A DNA stretch of 64,000 nucleotides from Rhodocyclaceae bacterium (GCA_022072095.1 JAJVIJ010000012.1:1-64000), one strand, 5' to 3'. Positions 26,987 through 36,790 are shown, numbered from the stretch's first letter. Made by a program: numbers and translations. Notes: a model not told the origin generated them from the sequence alone.

Positions 26987-28594
26987 TCACATCCGGAAGA
27001 CGCCGAAACGAGTCGGTGCGGTCGGCGCGTTCAGGCTGGCGGACAGCGCCAGCGCGAGCACGCGCCTGCTGTCCATCGGGTCGACGATGCCATCGTCCCA
27101 CAGCCTGGCCGAGGCATAGTAGGGGTGGCCCTGGCGCTCGTATTGCGCGCGGATCGGTGACTTGAACGCGTCCTCGGCTTCGGCAGCCCAGTCCTTGCCC
27201 TGGGCTGCGAGGCCGTCGCGGCGCACGGTAGCCAGAACGCTGGCCGCCTGTTCCCCGCCCATGACCGAAATGCGCGCATTGGGCCACATCCAGAGAAAAC
27301 GCGGAGAATAGGCGCGCCCGCACATGCCATAGTTGCCGGCGCCGAACGAGCCGCCGATGATCAGCGTGAACTTGGGTACGCGCGCGCAAGCGACTGCCAT
27401 GACCATCTTGGCGCCATCCTTCGCGATCCCCATGTTCTCGTACTTCTTCCCGACCATGAAGCCGGTGATGTTCTGCAGGAAGAGCAGCGGGATGCCACGC
27501 TGGGCGCACAGCTCGATGAAATGCGCGCCTTTCTGCGCCGACTCGGAAAACAGGATGCCGTTGTTGGCCACGATCCCTATGGGGTAGCCTTCGATGTGAG
27601 CAAAGCCGGTCACGAGCGTCGTGCCGTAGCGCGCCTTGAATTCGTCCAGGCGCGAGCCATCCACCAGACGCGCGATCACCTCGCGGACGTCGTAGGGTTT
27701 CCGGGTGTCGCGCGGGATCACGCCGTAGATTTCACGCGGATCATGGCGCGGTGGTTCGGGCGATGCCAGCGCGAGCTCGACACGCTTGACACGGTTCAAA
27801 TTGGCGACGATGCGACGTGTGATCCAGAGCGCATGGGCGTCGTTTTCGGCGAGGTGATCGGCGACGCCCGAGATGCGGGTATGGACGTCGCCGCCGCCGA
27901 GCTCCTCGGCGCTGACCACTTCACCGGTCGCAGCCTTCACCAAGGGGGGGCCGCCAAGAAAGATGGTGCCCTGATCACGCACGATGACGGTTTCGTCGGA
28001 CATGGCCGGTACATAGGCGCCGCCCGCGGTGCACGAGCCCATCACACAGGCGATTTGCGGAATCCGGGCCGCCGAAAGATTGGCCTGATTGAAGAAAATT
28101 CTGCCGAAATGCTCCCGGTCCGGAAAAACATCGTCCTGGGCGGGGAGAAAAGCGCCGCCGGAGTCCACCAGATAGATGCACGGCAGACGATTCTCGAGGG
28201 CGATTTCCTGGGCACGCAGGTGTTTCTTGACGGTGAGCGGGTAATACGTCCCACCCTTCACCGTGGCGTCGTTGGCGACGATCAGACATTCCTGATCCGA
28301 CACGCGCCCGATACCGGTGACGACGCCCGCAGCAGGCACCTCGTCATCGTACATGCCGAGCGCGGCAAGGGGTGACAGCTCCAGAAATGGCGCACCCGGG
28401 TCTAGCAGGGCCTCGATGCGGTCGCGCACGAGGAGCTTGTCGCGTGCGAGATGTTTCTTGCGCGCTTCCTCCGGGCCGCCGCTAGCGACCGCCTCGGTTC
28501 GTGCGCGCAGGTCGTCGACCAGCGTCTGCATGGCCGCTGCGTTGGCGCGAAAGTCGCTCGAGCGCGTATCCAGGCGGGAATGGATCACGCTCAT
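26987..28594 (-). CDS. liuB: Acyl-CoA carboxyltransferase beta subunit (3-methylcrotonyl-CoA type, MccB)
   Basis: 535 residues, a carboxyl transferase that moves CO2 from biotin to an acyl-CoA. Characteristic stretches are [18 protein letters not shown] near residue 180 and [19 protein letters not shown] near 220, together with [13 protein letters not shown] near 380. These match MccB more closely than PccB. The ATG at 28594 gives the usual [12 protein letters not shown] start, though the ribosome site is weak. A longer frame to 28645 would overlap the thiolase gene's end. Confidence 0.88.
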   Translation of the reverse strand: MSVIHSRLDTRSSDFRANAAAMQTLVDDLRARTEAVASGGPEEARKKHLARDKLLVRDRIEALLDPGAPFLELSPLAALGMYDDEVPAAGVVTGIGRVSDQECLIVANDATVKGGTYYPLTVKKHLRAQEIALENRLPCIYLVDSGGAFLPAQDDVFPDREHFGRIFFNQANLSAARIPQIACVMGSCTAGGAYVPAMSDETVIVRDQGTIFLGGPPLVKAATGEVVSAEELGGGDVHTRISGVADHLAENDAHALWITRRIVANLNRVKRVELALASPEPPRHDPREIYGVIPRDTRKPYDVREVIARLVDGSRLDEFKARYGTTLVTGFAHIEGYPIGIVANNGILFSESAQKGAHFIELCAQRGIPLLFLQNITGFMVGKKYENMGIAKDGAKMVMAVACARVPKFTLIIGGSFGAGNYGMCGRAYSPRFLWMWPNARISVMGGEQAASVLATVRRDGLAAQGKDWAAEAEDAFKSPIRAQYERQGHPYYASARLWDDGIVDPMDSRRVLALALSASLNAPTAPTRFGVFRM

Positions 28595-28641
28595 TGATTC
28601 GCCGTCCGTCGGAGAAGGGTGTCTGCACTCGTGAACATGGT

Positions 28642-29826
28642 TCAAATGATTTCGAGCGCAAGGCCCGTGGCCTCACCGCCCCCGATGCACAAGCTGGCGA
28701 CACCGCGCTTCAGGCCGAGTTTCTTCAAGGCGCCGATCAGGCTCACGACGATGCGCGCGCCCGAGGCGCCGACCGGATGGCCAAGCGCGCAGGCGCCACC
28801 GTGGATGTTGACCTTCTCGTGCGACAGCTTGTGCTCGCGCATCGCGGCCATGGTGACCACGGCGAAGGCCTCGTTGATCTCATAAAGATCGACGTCTGCG
28901 GCGCGCCAGCCGGTTTTCGCCAGCAGTTTGGCGATCGCGCCGACCGGGGCGGTCGCGAACAAAGCCGGCTCCTGCGCGTGCGTGCTGTGGCCCAGGATGC
29001 GGGCCAAGGGGGTCAGTCCCAATCGCTCGGCCTGGGACGCGCGCATCAGGCATAGCGCCGCGGCACCATCCGAGATAGAGCTGGAGTTGGCCGCCGTCAC
29101 GGTGCCGTTTTGCTGAAACGCCGGCTTGAGGGTCGGAATCTTGTCCAGCTTGGCCTTGAAAGGTTGTTCATCGGCCGACAGCGTCACCGGTCCGGCTTTC
29201 CCCTGAATGACGACCGGTGCCATTTCCCAAGCGAAACTGCCATCCTTGTTCGCGGTCTGCGCACGCATCAGCGAGGCGACGGCAAACTCGTCCTGAGCCT
29301 CCCGGCTGAATGCGAACTGGCGCGCGCAGTCTTCCGCGAAGCTGCCCATCAGCCGGCCTTTCTCGTAAGCATCCTCGAGCCCATCGTAGTACATGTGATC
29401 TAGCACCTGACCGTGGCCGATGCGCAGCCCGGACCGAACCTTGGGCAGCAGATAGGGTGTGTTGCTCATCGATTCCATTCCACCCGCGATGACGATCCCG
29501 ACACTGCCTGCGATCAGCGCATCGTGGGCCTGCATCAAGGTCTTCATGCCGGAGCCGCACATCTTGTTGACCGTCGTACATCCCGCCGACAGGGGCAGAC
29601 CGGCCTTGAGGCTGGCCTGTCGCGCCGGCGCCTGCCCGAGTCCGGCAGGCAGCACGCAGCCCATGATGACCTCGTCCACCTGGGTTGCGTCGACGCCCGC
29701 GCGCTCCAGTGCGGCACGGATGGCCACACTGCCGAGTTCCGGCGCGGTCAGTGGCGACAAGTCCCCCATGAACCCTCCCATCGGGGTGCGTGCGGCGGAT
29801 ACGATTACAACCGGGTCATTGCTCAT
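28642..29826 (-). CDS. Acetyl-CoA acetyltransferase (thiolase)
   Basis: 394 residues, typical thiolase length. The nucleophilic Cys is in [12 protein letters not shown] near residue 89, the His is in [13 protein letters not shown] near 350, and the second Cys is in [11 protein letters not shown] near 380. It makes or cleaves acetoacetyl-CoA. As first gene of the carboxylase cluster it may cleave acetoacetyl-CoA from leucine breakdown. It could also feed the PHB synthase two genes away, but no acetoacetyl-CoA reductase is adjacent. The ATG at 29826 has AGGAG upstream. Confidence 0.9.
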   Translation of the reverse strand: MSNDPVVIVSAARTPMGGFMGDLSPLTAPELGSVAIRAALERAGVDATQVDEVIMGCVLPAGLGQAPARQASLKAGLPLSAGCTTVNKMCGSGMKTLMQAHDALIAGSVGIVIAGGMESMSNTPYLLPKVRSGLRIGHGQVLDHMYYDGLEDAYEKGRLMGSFAEDCARQFAFSREAQDEFAVASLMRAQTANKDGSFAWEMAPVVIQGKAGPVTLSADEQPFKAKLDKIPTLKPAFQQNGTVTAANSSSISDGAAALCLMRASQAERLGLTPLARILGHSTHAQEPALFATAPVGAIAKLLAKTGWRAADVDLYEINEAFAVVTMAAMREHKLSHEKVNIHGGACALGHPVGASGARIVVSLIGALKKLGLKRGVASLCIGGGEATGLALEII

Positions 29827-29916
29827 GATCCATGCTCCTAGACGAAAGCCATCAGTAGTCAGACACGGCAATAGGCACCACCGTGTGCCAGTCCGATAGT
29901 CCGGGCGGTCGCCAGA

Positions 29917-30576
29917 CTAGCCGGTATATCGCTGAATTATGCCGTCCAGCGCGGCGCGGCGCCGTGCAGTGACCTCGTCGGCACCCGCTACCGTCACCGC
30001 GATATCGCGCAGCAGACCATCGCGCAAGCCATAGATCCAGCCATGAACCTGTAGAGGCTGGCCGCGTCGCCACGCTTCCTGCACGATGGTCGTCCGGCAG
30101 ACATTGAATACCTGTTCGACGACATTGAGTTCGCAAACGAAATCGACCTTGTTCTGGCCGGGAGCGAGGCGGGCGATGGAGGCGCCATGCCCCGCGCGCA
30201 CATCATGAACATGCTGCAACCAGTTGTCCGACAGACCGATCTTCGTGCCCGAGAGTACCGCCTGGACACCGCCACAACCGTAATGACCTACGACCATGAT
30301 GTGCCGGACCTGCAACACATCGACGGCGAACTGGATGACCGATAAGCAGTTCAGATCACTGTGCACAACGAGATTGGCGATGTTTCGATGCACGAATACC
30401 TCGCCGGGCGCCAGCCCGATGATCTCGTTGGCGGGTACCCGACTGTCCGAACACCCAATCCAGAGGTATTCGGGTGATTGCTGGCGGGAAAGTCTCTCGA
30501 AGAAGCCAGGGTCCTCCGCACGCAGGCGCGCAGACCATCGTTGATTGTTATCGAAAAGTGGTGATAGTTTGTTCAT
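29917..30576 (-). CDS. can: Beta-class carbonic anhydrase
   Basis: 219-residue zinc enzyme interconverting CO2 and bicarbonate, similar in length and start (MNKLSPLFDNNQRWS) to E. coli Can. The zinc ligands are Cys in WIGCSDSRVPANEI near residue 42, with its Asp-Arg dyad, and His and Cys in VVGHYGCGGVQAVL near 98-101. It could supply bicarbonate to the acyl-CoA carboxylase just downstream on the same strand. It is transcribed divergently from phaC. Confidence 0.94.
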   Translation of the reverse strand: MNKLSPLFDNNQRWSARLRAEDPGFFERLSRQQSPEYLWIGCSDSRVPANEIIGLAPGEVFVHRNIANLVVHSDLNCLSVIQFAVDVLQVRHIMVVGHYGCGGVQAVLSGTKIGLSDNWLQHVHDVRAGHGASIARLAPGQNKVDFVCELNVVEQVFNVCRTTIVQEAWRRGQPLQVHGWIYGLRDGLLRDIAVTVAGADEVTARRRAALDGIIQRYTG

Positions 30577-30761
30577 GGAAATGCCAACAGGTTACACGCC
30601 GCTCCGGTGTCCGGGCGCCGCCATGGCCAATCGCCTCGCGAAGCTTCGGCTAGAATCGTCGCTAGGGGCCGAATGGGCCCGGCGAGTAAAGCAGAATTTC
30701 ATGGGTGAGGCAATGTCGCCCGGTCCCTGTCGTCCGGTGCTTTTGTCGACGGGAATGGCTT

Positions 30762-30774
30762 TCCCGAATCGGGA
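30762..30774. repeat. 13-bp palindrome upstream of phaC
   Basis: TCCCGA and TCGGGA flank a single A, a perfect dyad 72 bases before the phaC start in the can-phaC divergent region. It looks like a regulator operator, but no known consensus was matched. Confidence 0.4.
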
Positions 30775-30777
30775 TTT

Positions 30778-30812
30778 CGTTCCGAATTCCGTTCTGAACT
30801 CGTTCTGAATTC
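30778..30812 (+). repeat. Three tandem 11-12-bp repeats upstream of phaC
   Basis: Units begin at 30778, 30790 and 30801 and follow CGTTC(C/T)GAA(T/C)TC. The array ends 34 bases before the phaC ATG. The spacing of 12 and 11 bp is close to one helical turn, so three copies would face the same side of the DNA. The rest of the 270-base can-phaC gap shows no gene. Confidence 0.55.
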
Positions 30813-30846
30813 GCACTTCTGAAACCGCTACCGAAGCGAACCAACC

Positions 30847-32631
30847 ATGTCTCAGACGAAAGACGATGCTGCTCAGGACACTGCGCGTACCTACGCGGAA
30901 ATCGCCGCACGCGCCTCCAAGTTGCTGACCGAACACGCGGAACGCCAGCTCAGGCGGGGCATCGCCCCGCCTGAAGACGAGCTGGGCGTCGCCAAGGCGT
31001 TCATGGACATGATGGCCAAGCTGCTCTCCAACCCCTATCAGCTCGCCGTCGCGCAGATGAACCTCGTCTGGGACTACTTTTCGTTGTGGCAGCGGTCGGT
31101 GCTGCGTTTCCTGGGCCACGAGGCGCTACCTCTGGCCCAGCCGGACGCCGGAGATCGTCGGTTTCGCGACAAGGCCTGGGAGCAGGACTTCGTTTTCGAC
31201 TACATCAAGCAGTCCTATCTGATATTGGCAAGACATGTGCATGATGTCGTCTGCTGCGTCGAGGGTCTGGACGAGCACACCCAGCGCAAGATCAATTTTT
31301 TCACGCGGCAGTTCGTCGATGCCTTGTCCCCGTCCAACTTCCTGCTTACCAATCCCGAGGTCTTGCGCGAGACGGTCCGTTCGCACGGACAAAATCTGCT
31401 GAAGGGGCTGGCCAACCTGCTGCGTGACATCGAGGACGGCGAAGGTCAGCTGCGCATCCGCATGACCGATACCTCGGCGTTCAAGCTTGGTCGCGATGTC
31501 GCGACCACCCCTGGCAAGGTGGTCTTCGAAAACGAACTGATGCAATTGCTGCAATACGCGCCGCGCACGCCCCGGCAATTCAAGCGGCCACTGCTCATCG
31601 TGCCGCCCTGGATCAACAAGTACTACATTCTCGATCTGCGGCCGGACAACTCCTTCATTCGCTGGGCACTAGACCAGGGACACACGGTGTTCTGCATATC
31701 CTGGGTCAATCCCGACGAGAAGCTCGCCGACAAGGGCTTCGACGATTATCTGAAGGAAGGGGCGCTTGCTGCGCTCGACGCCGTATGCGAGCAGTGTGGC
31801 GTGAAGGAAGTTAACGCTGTCGGCTATTGCCTGGGCGGGACCTTGCTGGCGATCGCCGCGGCCTATCTCGCCAAGCGTCGCGACAAGCGGCTCGCGAGCC
31901 TGACTTTCTTCACCAGCCTGCTGGACTTCAAGGAACCGGGCGAACTCGGCGTCTTCATCGACGACACGAGTGTCGCCGCACTCGAAGCGAAGATGTCCGA
32001 GCGCGGCTATCTCGAGGGCTCGGAAATGGCGGCCACCTTCAACATGCTGCGCGCCAATGATCTGATCTGGTCCTTCGTCGTGAACAACTATCTGCTGGGC
32101 AAGGACCCGTTCCCTTTCGATCTGCTGTTCTGGAATTCGGACTCGACGCGCATGCCGGCGAAAATGCATGCGTTCTACCTGCGCAACATGTATCGCGACA
32201 ACCGCCTGAGTCAGCCCGGCGGCATCGAACTGCTTGGTGTTCCCATCGATCTCGGCAAGATAAAGACCCCGGCCTATTTCATCTCGACGATCGAAGACCA
32301 CATCGCACCATGGAAAACCTGTTATCGGGGCGCGAGATTGCTGTCGGGTCCGGTGCGTTTCGTGCTCGGGGGCTCGGGCCATATCGCCGGCATCGTCAAT
32401 CCCCCGACACCTCAAAAATATGGCTACTGGGACCACGCGGGTGACGAACTGCCCGAGGCGGCCGAGGCTTGGCTCGAGCAGGCCACCCAGCATCCCGGTT
32501 CATGGTGGCCGGACTGGCAGCGATGGGTCACGTCTCTCGGCGCGGAACAGGTGGCGGCGCGTGACCCGGTGGCTGGGCCACTGGGCGTCATCGCGGATGC
32601 GCCCGGCCGCTACGTCGCGGCGCGTGCGTAG
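30847..32631 (+). CDS. phaC: Class I poly(3-hydroxyalkanoate) synthase PhaC
   Basis: 594 residues, the normal length for class I synthases that polymerise 3-hydroxybutyryl-CoA at the granule surface. The lipase-like box is GYCLGGTLL with the catalytic Cys near residue 327. The partner Asp is in EDHIAPWKT near 483 and His in GGSGHIAGIVNPP near 511. No phaA, phaB or phaP genes adjoin. A thiolase lies 1 kb away on the other strand and an SDR reductase 8 kb away. The start ATG at 30847 has a weak ribosome site. Confidence 0.95.
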   Translation: MSQTKDDAAQDTARTYAEIAARASKLLTEHAERQLRRGIAPPEDELGVAKAFMDMMAKLLSNPYQLAVAQMNLVWDYFSLWQRSVLRFLGHEALPLAQPDAGDRRFRDKAWEQDFVFDYIKQSYLILARHVHDVVCCVEGLDEHTQRKINFFTRQFVDALSPSNFLLTNPEVLRETVRSHGQNLLKGLANLLRDIEDGEGQLRIRMTDTSAFKLGRDVATTPGKVVFENELMQLLQYAPRTPRQFKRPLLIVPPWINKYYILDLRPDNSFIRWALDQGHTVFCISWVNPDEKLADKGFDDYLKEGALAALDAVCEQCGVKEVNAVGYCLGGTLLAIAAAYLAKRRDKRLASLTFFTSLLDFKEPGELGVFIDDTSVAALEAKMSERGYLEGSEMAATFNMLRANDLIWSFVVNNYLLGKDPFPFDLLFWNSDSTRMPAKMHAFYLRNMYRDNRLSQPGGIELLGVPIDLGKIKTPAYFISTIEDHIAPWKTCYRGARLLSGPVRFVLGGSGHIAGIVNPPTPQKYGYWDHAGDELPEAAEAWLEQATQHPGSWWPDWQRWVTSLGAEQVAARDPVAGPLGVIADAPGRYVAARA

Positions 32632-32655
32632 GCGACGGGTCGGCGCACGGGCCGG

Positions 32656-33498
32656 TCAGGGAGCGTCGAAGAGCTGGGATGGTATCGGCGCGAGGCGCGG
32701 CGGTCTGTCGCCCGATCTGAGCCACAGATGGTGGCGTGCCTCGGCGGGGCAGACTTCGGCTGCGAGTCTCGGCTCTTCGCCGGCAAGCAGCCGCTCGACC
32801 ACATGCAGACGCGCGGATGTGCGCAGCAGGTAGCGATGGAAGCGCCGCTGCGTGCGCGGGTCGATCGCAGTCGCGCACCAGCGCACCGCGGCGGGCACGC
32901 GGCTCGCACGTAGTCCGCGCTCGCCACGTGCCAGATAGCGAATCGCACGCAGCGCCCCGCGCTCGCTGCAGCCGAACCCATGCGCAAGCACCGCCGCGGC
33001 GGTCCGGGAATGGTCGCCGAGCAGATCGGCAGGGAGTGCGTGCAGCCGGTCCGCCACGTGCGCGTCCATGGCCCATTCGACGCAGGCATGGGTAACGATC
33101 CCGGCCGAGAACCAGTGATGTTCATGCGCCGGAACGAAGTGGTTGTGCGCGAGAATGTCGGTCAGCAAATGGCTTGCGTATCCGACCGTCAGGGCTACGG
33201 CCTCGTCGCCATCTGCGCGCGCTACAAGGCCGCGCAGCATACGCCACTGATGGCTGTCTCCCAGCGACGGGGTATGCGCGGGTCTGGCCATCAGTGAAAG
33301 ATCGGGCAGGCAGGCGCCGGCGAGCACGAGCGCCGGCAGGCGGCGGCAGGCGCGCAGCAGGCGCGGATCGGTGAACGGCAACAGCCAGAGCAGCTGTTGC
33401 GCGTAGTAGACGTGCGTATACAGGCCCCACGCGAGGGCGTCGCCGCTCGCCGCGAGCAGCGGCAGACCGTAAGGAATAATGCGAAGCATCATCCGCAC
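32656..33498 (-). CDS. Zinc-dependent phospholipase C-like protein
   Basis: 280 residues resembling the Zn_dep_PLPC family. A hydrophobic N-terminus is followed by AWGLYTHVYYAQQ, in which the Trp and His fit the first zinc-binding positions. SHLLTDILAHNHFVPAHEHHW carries the dense His/Asp cluster of this family. Whether it is catalytic and exported is uncertain. It ends convergently with phaC, 24 bases away, and is divergent from the adenosine-kinase gene. No functional link to either is evident. Confidence 0.65.
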   Translation of the reverse strand: MRMMLRIIPYGLPLLAASGDALAWGLYTHVYYAQQLLWLLPFTDPRLLRACRRLPALVLAGACLPDLSLMARPAHTPSLGDSHQWRMLRGLVARADGDEAVALTVGYASHLLTDILAHNHFVPAHEHHWFSAGIVTHACVEWAMDAHVADRLHALPADLLGDHSRTAAAVLAHGFGCSERGALRAIRYLARGERGLRASRVPAAVRWCATAIDPRTQRRFHRYLLRTSARLHVVERLLAGEEPRLAAEVCPAEARHHLWLRSGDRPPRLAPIPSQLFDAP

Positions 33499-33547
33499 AG
33501 TGTCGCGCGCGTCCGCGTCACGATCATGACAAAAGGGTTGCTTTCGG

Positions 33548-33577
33548 ATGACGGTCTGGCGGGACCGCTGCTATACT
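33548..33577 (+). promoter_or_regulatory. Candidate sigma-70 promoter for the kinase-slyB-ols operon
   Basis: TATACT at 33572-33577 (5 of 6 to the -10 consensus) has ATGACG at 33548-33553 (4 of 6) 18 bases upstream. It sits in the divergent gap before the ATG at 33617. Confidence 0.35.
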
Positions 33578-33616
33578 GGCGGCACCCTATATGCCGAATT
33601 CTGTCCAGCTCTGCCT

Positions 33617-34555
33617 ATGCGCATTCTCGTCTGCGGTTCGATCGCCTACGACAACATCATGGTGTTCCGCGATCGTTTCAAGAATCACATCCTGCCTGAT
33701 CAAATCCATATCCTGAACGTCGCGTTTCTGGTACCGGAACTGCGTCGCGAATTCGGCGGCTGTGCTGGAAACATCGCGTACAACCTGGGCTTGCTGGGCG
33801 ACCAGGCGATGATCATGGCCACGGTCGGAGAAGACGCCGAACCGTATTTCGCCAGGCTGCGCGCCCTGGATCTGAAGACGGACCACATCAGGACGGTGAC
33901 GGGTACCTATACGGCACAGGCCTTCATCACCACCGATCTGGACGACAACCAGATCACCGCCTTTCATCCTGGGGCGATGAGTCACGCCCATCTGAACCAG
34001 GCCGGCGAGGTGCGCGACGTCGTCCTCGGCATCGTGGCCCCGGATGGCCGCGACGGCATGCTGCAACATGCCGAGCAACTCGCTGCGGCCGAGATCCCGT
34101 TCCTGTTCGACCCGGGCCAGGGTCTACCGATGTTCGACGGCGCCGAGCTGCGGCATTTCATCGACTTGGCCGACTACTGCGCGGTCAATGATTACGAGGG
34201 AAAGCTGCTGTCGGAACGCACGGGGCTGTCGCTGTCCGAGCTCGCGCGCAGTCTGCGCGCACTGGTCGTCACCCGCGGTGGCGCCGGCTCGACAATTTTT
34301 TCCGGGGGGCGCGAAATCACCATTCCAGCCGTTGCAGCAGCCAGCGTGGTCGATCCGACCGGATGCGGCGATGCCTACCGGGCCGGATTGCTGCACGGCA
34401 TCGCCGCGGGCTGGGACTGGGAAACCACTGGCCGGCTCGCCTCTCTAATGGGTGCCATCAAGATCGCGTCGCGCGGTGCGCAAAATCATGCGCCGAGTGT
34501 GGATGAACTGCGAGCCCGCTATCGCGCCGCATTTGGTCAGGAGATTCTGCTATGA
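33617..34555 (+). CDS. PfkB-family sugar kinase, probable adenosine kinase
   Basis: 312-residue ribokinase-fold kinase. The N-terminal motif is MRILVCGSIAYDNIMVF, with EFGGCAGNIAYNLGLLG near residue 50. The C-terminal signature is DPTGCGDAYRAGLLHG near 253, with Cys in place of the usual Ala and the catalytic Asp kept. Bacterial proteins with this start are commonly annotated as adenosine kinase. The SAH hydrolase gene 2.4 kb downstream produces adenosine, which supports that substrate. It overlaps the next gene by four bases. Confidence 0.75.
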   Translation: MRILVCGSIAYDNIMVFRDRFKNHILPDQIHILNVAFLVPELRREFGGCAGNIAYNLGLLGDQAMIMATVGEDAEPYFARLRALDLKTDHIRTVTGTYTAQAFITTDLDDNQITAFHPGAMSHAHLNQAGEVRDVVLGIVAPDGRDGMLQHAEQLAAAEIPFLFDPGQGLPMFDGAELRHFIDLADYCAVNDYEGKLLSERTGLSLSELARSLRALVVTRGGAGSTIFSGGREITIPAVAAASVVDPTGCGDAYRAGLLHGIAAGWDWETTGRLASLMGAIKIASRGAQNHAPSVDELRARYRAAFGQEILL

Positions 34556-35022
34556 AGCATCGGCTTTCCCTGGCGACTCTCGTCATCACGTGCTTGCTGT
34601 TGCCGCCCCTGATTTCCGGCTGTGCCACCAGTCGCGCCGGCGGCACCTATTCGCGTTCGCAGACCCGGCAGGAAATGACCGTGCGCATGGGGAAGGTCGA
34701 GAGTGTGCGTGCCGTGACGATCGAAGGTACGCGATCCGTTGTCGGACCGGCTGCCGGTGCAGCCATCGGCGGCATCGCCGGCAGTAACGTCGGCGCCGGG
34801 CGCGGTTCCCAGGTTGGCGCCATCACCGGCGCGGTCATCGGCGGCATTGCCGGTTCCGCGATCGAGGAGCAGGCGACCAAGAAAAAGGGGGTCGAAGTCA
34901 CGGTCCGGCTCGATTCCGGACAACTGCTCGCCATTGTCCAGGAAGAAGACGACGAAATGTTCCGGCCGGGTGATCGTGTGCGCGTGCTGTCCGGGGGTGG
35001 CGCGACTCGCGTCTCGCATTGA
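34552..35022 (+). CDS. slyB: SlyB/PcP-like outer-membrane lipoprotein with glycine zipper
   Basis: 156-residue lipoprotein. The lipobox is LISGCATS, with acylated Cys near residue 24. The middle has Gly-rich repeats (GPAAGAAIGGIAGSNVGAG and GAVIGGIAGSAIEEQ) forming the 2TM glycine zipper of the 17-kDa surface antigen family. A C-terminal domain with VEVTVRLDSGQLLAIVQ follows. SlyB proteins stabilise the outer membrane, often under PhoP/Mg2+ control, but no PhoP box was identified. The start overlaps the kinase stop. Confidence 0.85.
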   Translation: MKHRLSLATLVITCLLLPPLISGCATSRAGGTYSRSQTRQEMTVRMGKVESVRAVTIEGTRSVVGPAAGAAIGGIAGSNVGAGRGSQVGAITGAVIGGIAGSAIEEQATKKKGVEVTVRLDSGQLLAIVQEEDDEMFRPGDRVRVLSGGGATRVSH

Positions 35023-35219
35023 AATTGGACCAGGCACAGGTATAGGCCATGGTCGCCGGGCTGGCCTCGGGCCATGACGTCGACACATTTCAGAAAGCGG
35101 CGTGCCTGCACACGGATCGATGGGCGCCCGACTTTAACGATTTGGTCATGCATCCGTCACGGATGCGCAAACTGAGCTGCCTAGATTCGCTGATGTCGCA
35201 CTTACATCAGGAATCCGCC

Positions 35220-35990
35220 ATGTTGCAAACTCGGGAAGTTCCCACGGCACGCCCCGATGCCTGCCCCGCACACCGCCTCCGGGTCAGCCTAGCACGCTAC
35301 TCGTCCGAAGTCGTCGCTGCCCAGCGACTGCGCTGGCAGGTATTTGCCGAGGAACTGGGCGCACGTCTGCCCTCCAGGGAACACGGTATCGATCGCGATT
35401 TGTTCGACCCGTATTGCGAACACCTCATCGTTCGCGATGAAGCAGGGGGTCGGGTCGTCGGCACCTACCGGATCCTGACGCCGGAGGCTGCGCGTCGGGT
35501 TGGATCTTACTATTCCGAAGGTGAATTTGATCTCACCCGGCTTGCGCATCTGAAGCCACGCATGGTCGAGGTGGGGCGCTCGTGCATCGATCCGGACTAC
35601 CGCAACAGTGCCGCCGTCATCGCGCTATTGTGGTCCGGCCTTGCGCAATTCATGATGCGCAATGGCTACGAGTACCTGATCGGCTGCGCCAGCATCGGCA
35701 TGGCCGATGGTGGACACGGCGCCGCGCATGTATTCGCTCGTATCTCCGGCCACATGGCGCCGTTGGAGTATCGCGTGTTCCCGCGGTGTCCGCTGCCACT
35801 CGACCGCCTCGATGCCAGTGTTGCGGTCGACACCCCGGCTCTGGTGAAGGGTTACCTGCGCGCCGGCGCCTACGTGTGCGGCGACCCGGCCTGGGATCCG
35901 GACTTTAATACGGCGGACCTGCCCGTGCTACTGCCGATGTCGCGGCTCAACCCGCGCTACGCGCGTCATTTCGTCGAGCGGAGCAGCTGA
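35220..35990 (+). CDS. olsB: L-ornithine N(alpha)-acyltransferase OlsB
   Basis: 256-residue GNAT-fold enzyme that acylates ornithine with a 3-hydroxyacyl group from ACP, the first step of ornithine-lipid synthesis. Matches to the family include LRWQVFAEELGA near residue 36, VVGTYRILTPEAA near 80, and VEVGRSCIDPDYRNSAAVIALLW cut short here as GRSCIDPDYRNSAA near 120. The ATG at 35220 has AGGA seven bases upstream. The open frame extends back to 35049 without homology. The downstream acyltransferase would add the second fatty acid. Confidence 0.88.
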   Translation: MLQTREVPTARPDACPAHRLRVSLARYSSEVVAAQRLRWQVFAEELGARLPSREHGIDRDLFDPYCEHLIVRDEAGGRVVGTYRILTPEAARRVGSYYSEGEFDLTRLAHLKPRMVEVGRSCIDPDYRNSAAVIALLWSGLAQFMMRNGYEYLIGCASIGMADGGHGAAHVFARISGHMAPLEYRVFPRCPLPLDRLDASVAVDTPALVKGYLRAGAYVCGDPAWDPDFNTADLPVLLPMSRLNPRYARHFVERSS

Positions 35991-36037
35991 TCACCAAACT
36001 GACCGCTGGCTGGCGTTGTCTGCGCGTTGTCCTGCAT

Positions 36038-36775
36038 TTGCTCGCAGGCTGTTTGATTACGTCTATGGTCTTTCCGGTGGTGGCTCGCTCGACGAGGCTC
36101 AGGCTGCGCGAGCGCTGGGTGCTGAAGTTGCTGGCAATGCTGGGCGTGCGACTGAGTCGCCTCGGATCAATGCCTGATACGGCCTGTCTGATCGTCGCGA
36201 ATCATGTCTCGTGGCTGGATATCTATGTACTCGGCGCGCTGTGCCCGACGGGTTTCGTCGCCAAGGACGAGGTGCGCCGTTGGCCGGTCATCGGCTGGCT
36301 GGCGCAGCGCAACGACACGATCTTCCTGAGCCGCGACCGCCGCGGGGCAGCACATGCCATGGCCAGACAGCTTGCCGAATGTCTCGAACAGGGCCAGGTG
36401 GTCACGGTGTTCCCTGAGGGTACCACCACCGAAGGCGACCACGTGCTGCCCTTTCACGCCGCGCTGCTGGAGGCGGGCCTACTGGCATGCGTTCCGGTGC
36501 AGCCGATCGCGCTGCGCTATCGGACCCTGGATGGTCGCCCCAGCAGGGCGCCCGCCTATTGCGGTGACACCACGCTGTTGCAGTCGTTCTGGGCCGTCTG
36601 CCGTGAGCCGGGTCTGGTAGCGGAGGGCGTGATCCTGCCGCAACTGGCGTCCAAGGGGCGGACCCGTCATGCGCTGGCGCGGGAGGCGCACGCGGCGATC
36701 GCCTCCGCACTCGGAGTCGACGCCGTGCATCGACGTAGCCGTGAGCGGATCGGTGGCGAGGCGCCTCAGCACTGA
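36038..36775 (+). CDS. olsA: Lyso-ornithine lipid O-acyltransferase OlsA (PlsC family)
   Basis: At least 245 residues of a membrane-associated acyltransferase. The HX4D-like motif is NHVSWLDIY near residue 50 and the acceptor motif is FPEGTTTEGD near 127. It acylates lyso-ornithine lipid made by OlsB. The start is unclear. The frame stays open and OlsA-like (WRCLRVVLHLL) back to the olsB stop, but no ATG or GTG is found. TTG at 36038 is the first conventional start, and a rarer codon near 35987-35992, next to a GGAG, is possible. The true protein is probably about 16 residues longer. Confidence 0.82.
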   Translation: MLAGCLITSMVFPVVARSTRLRLRERWVLKLLAMLGVRLSRLGSMPDTACLIVANHVSWLDIYVLGALCPTGFVAKDEVRRWPVIGWLAQRNDTIFLSRDRRGAAHAMARQLAECLEQGQVVTVFPEGTTTEGDHVLPFHAALLEAGLLACVPVQPIALRYRTLDGRPSRAPAYCGDTTLLQSFWAVCREPGLVAEGVILPQLASKGRTRHALAREAHAAIASALGVDAVHRRSRERIGGEAPQH

Positions 36776-36790
36776 GTGACGCCGGCCGGC

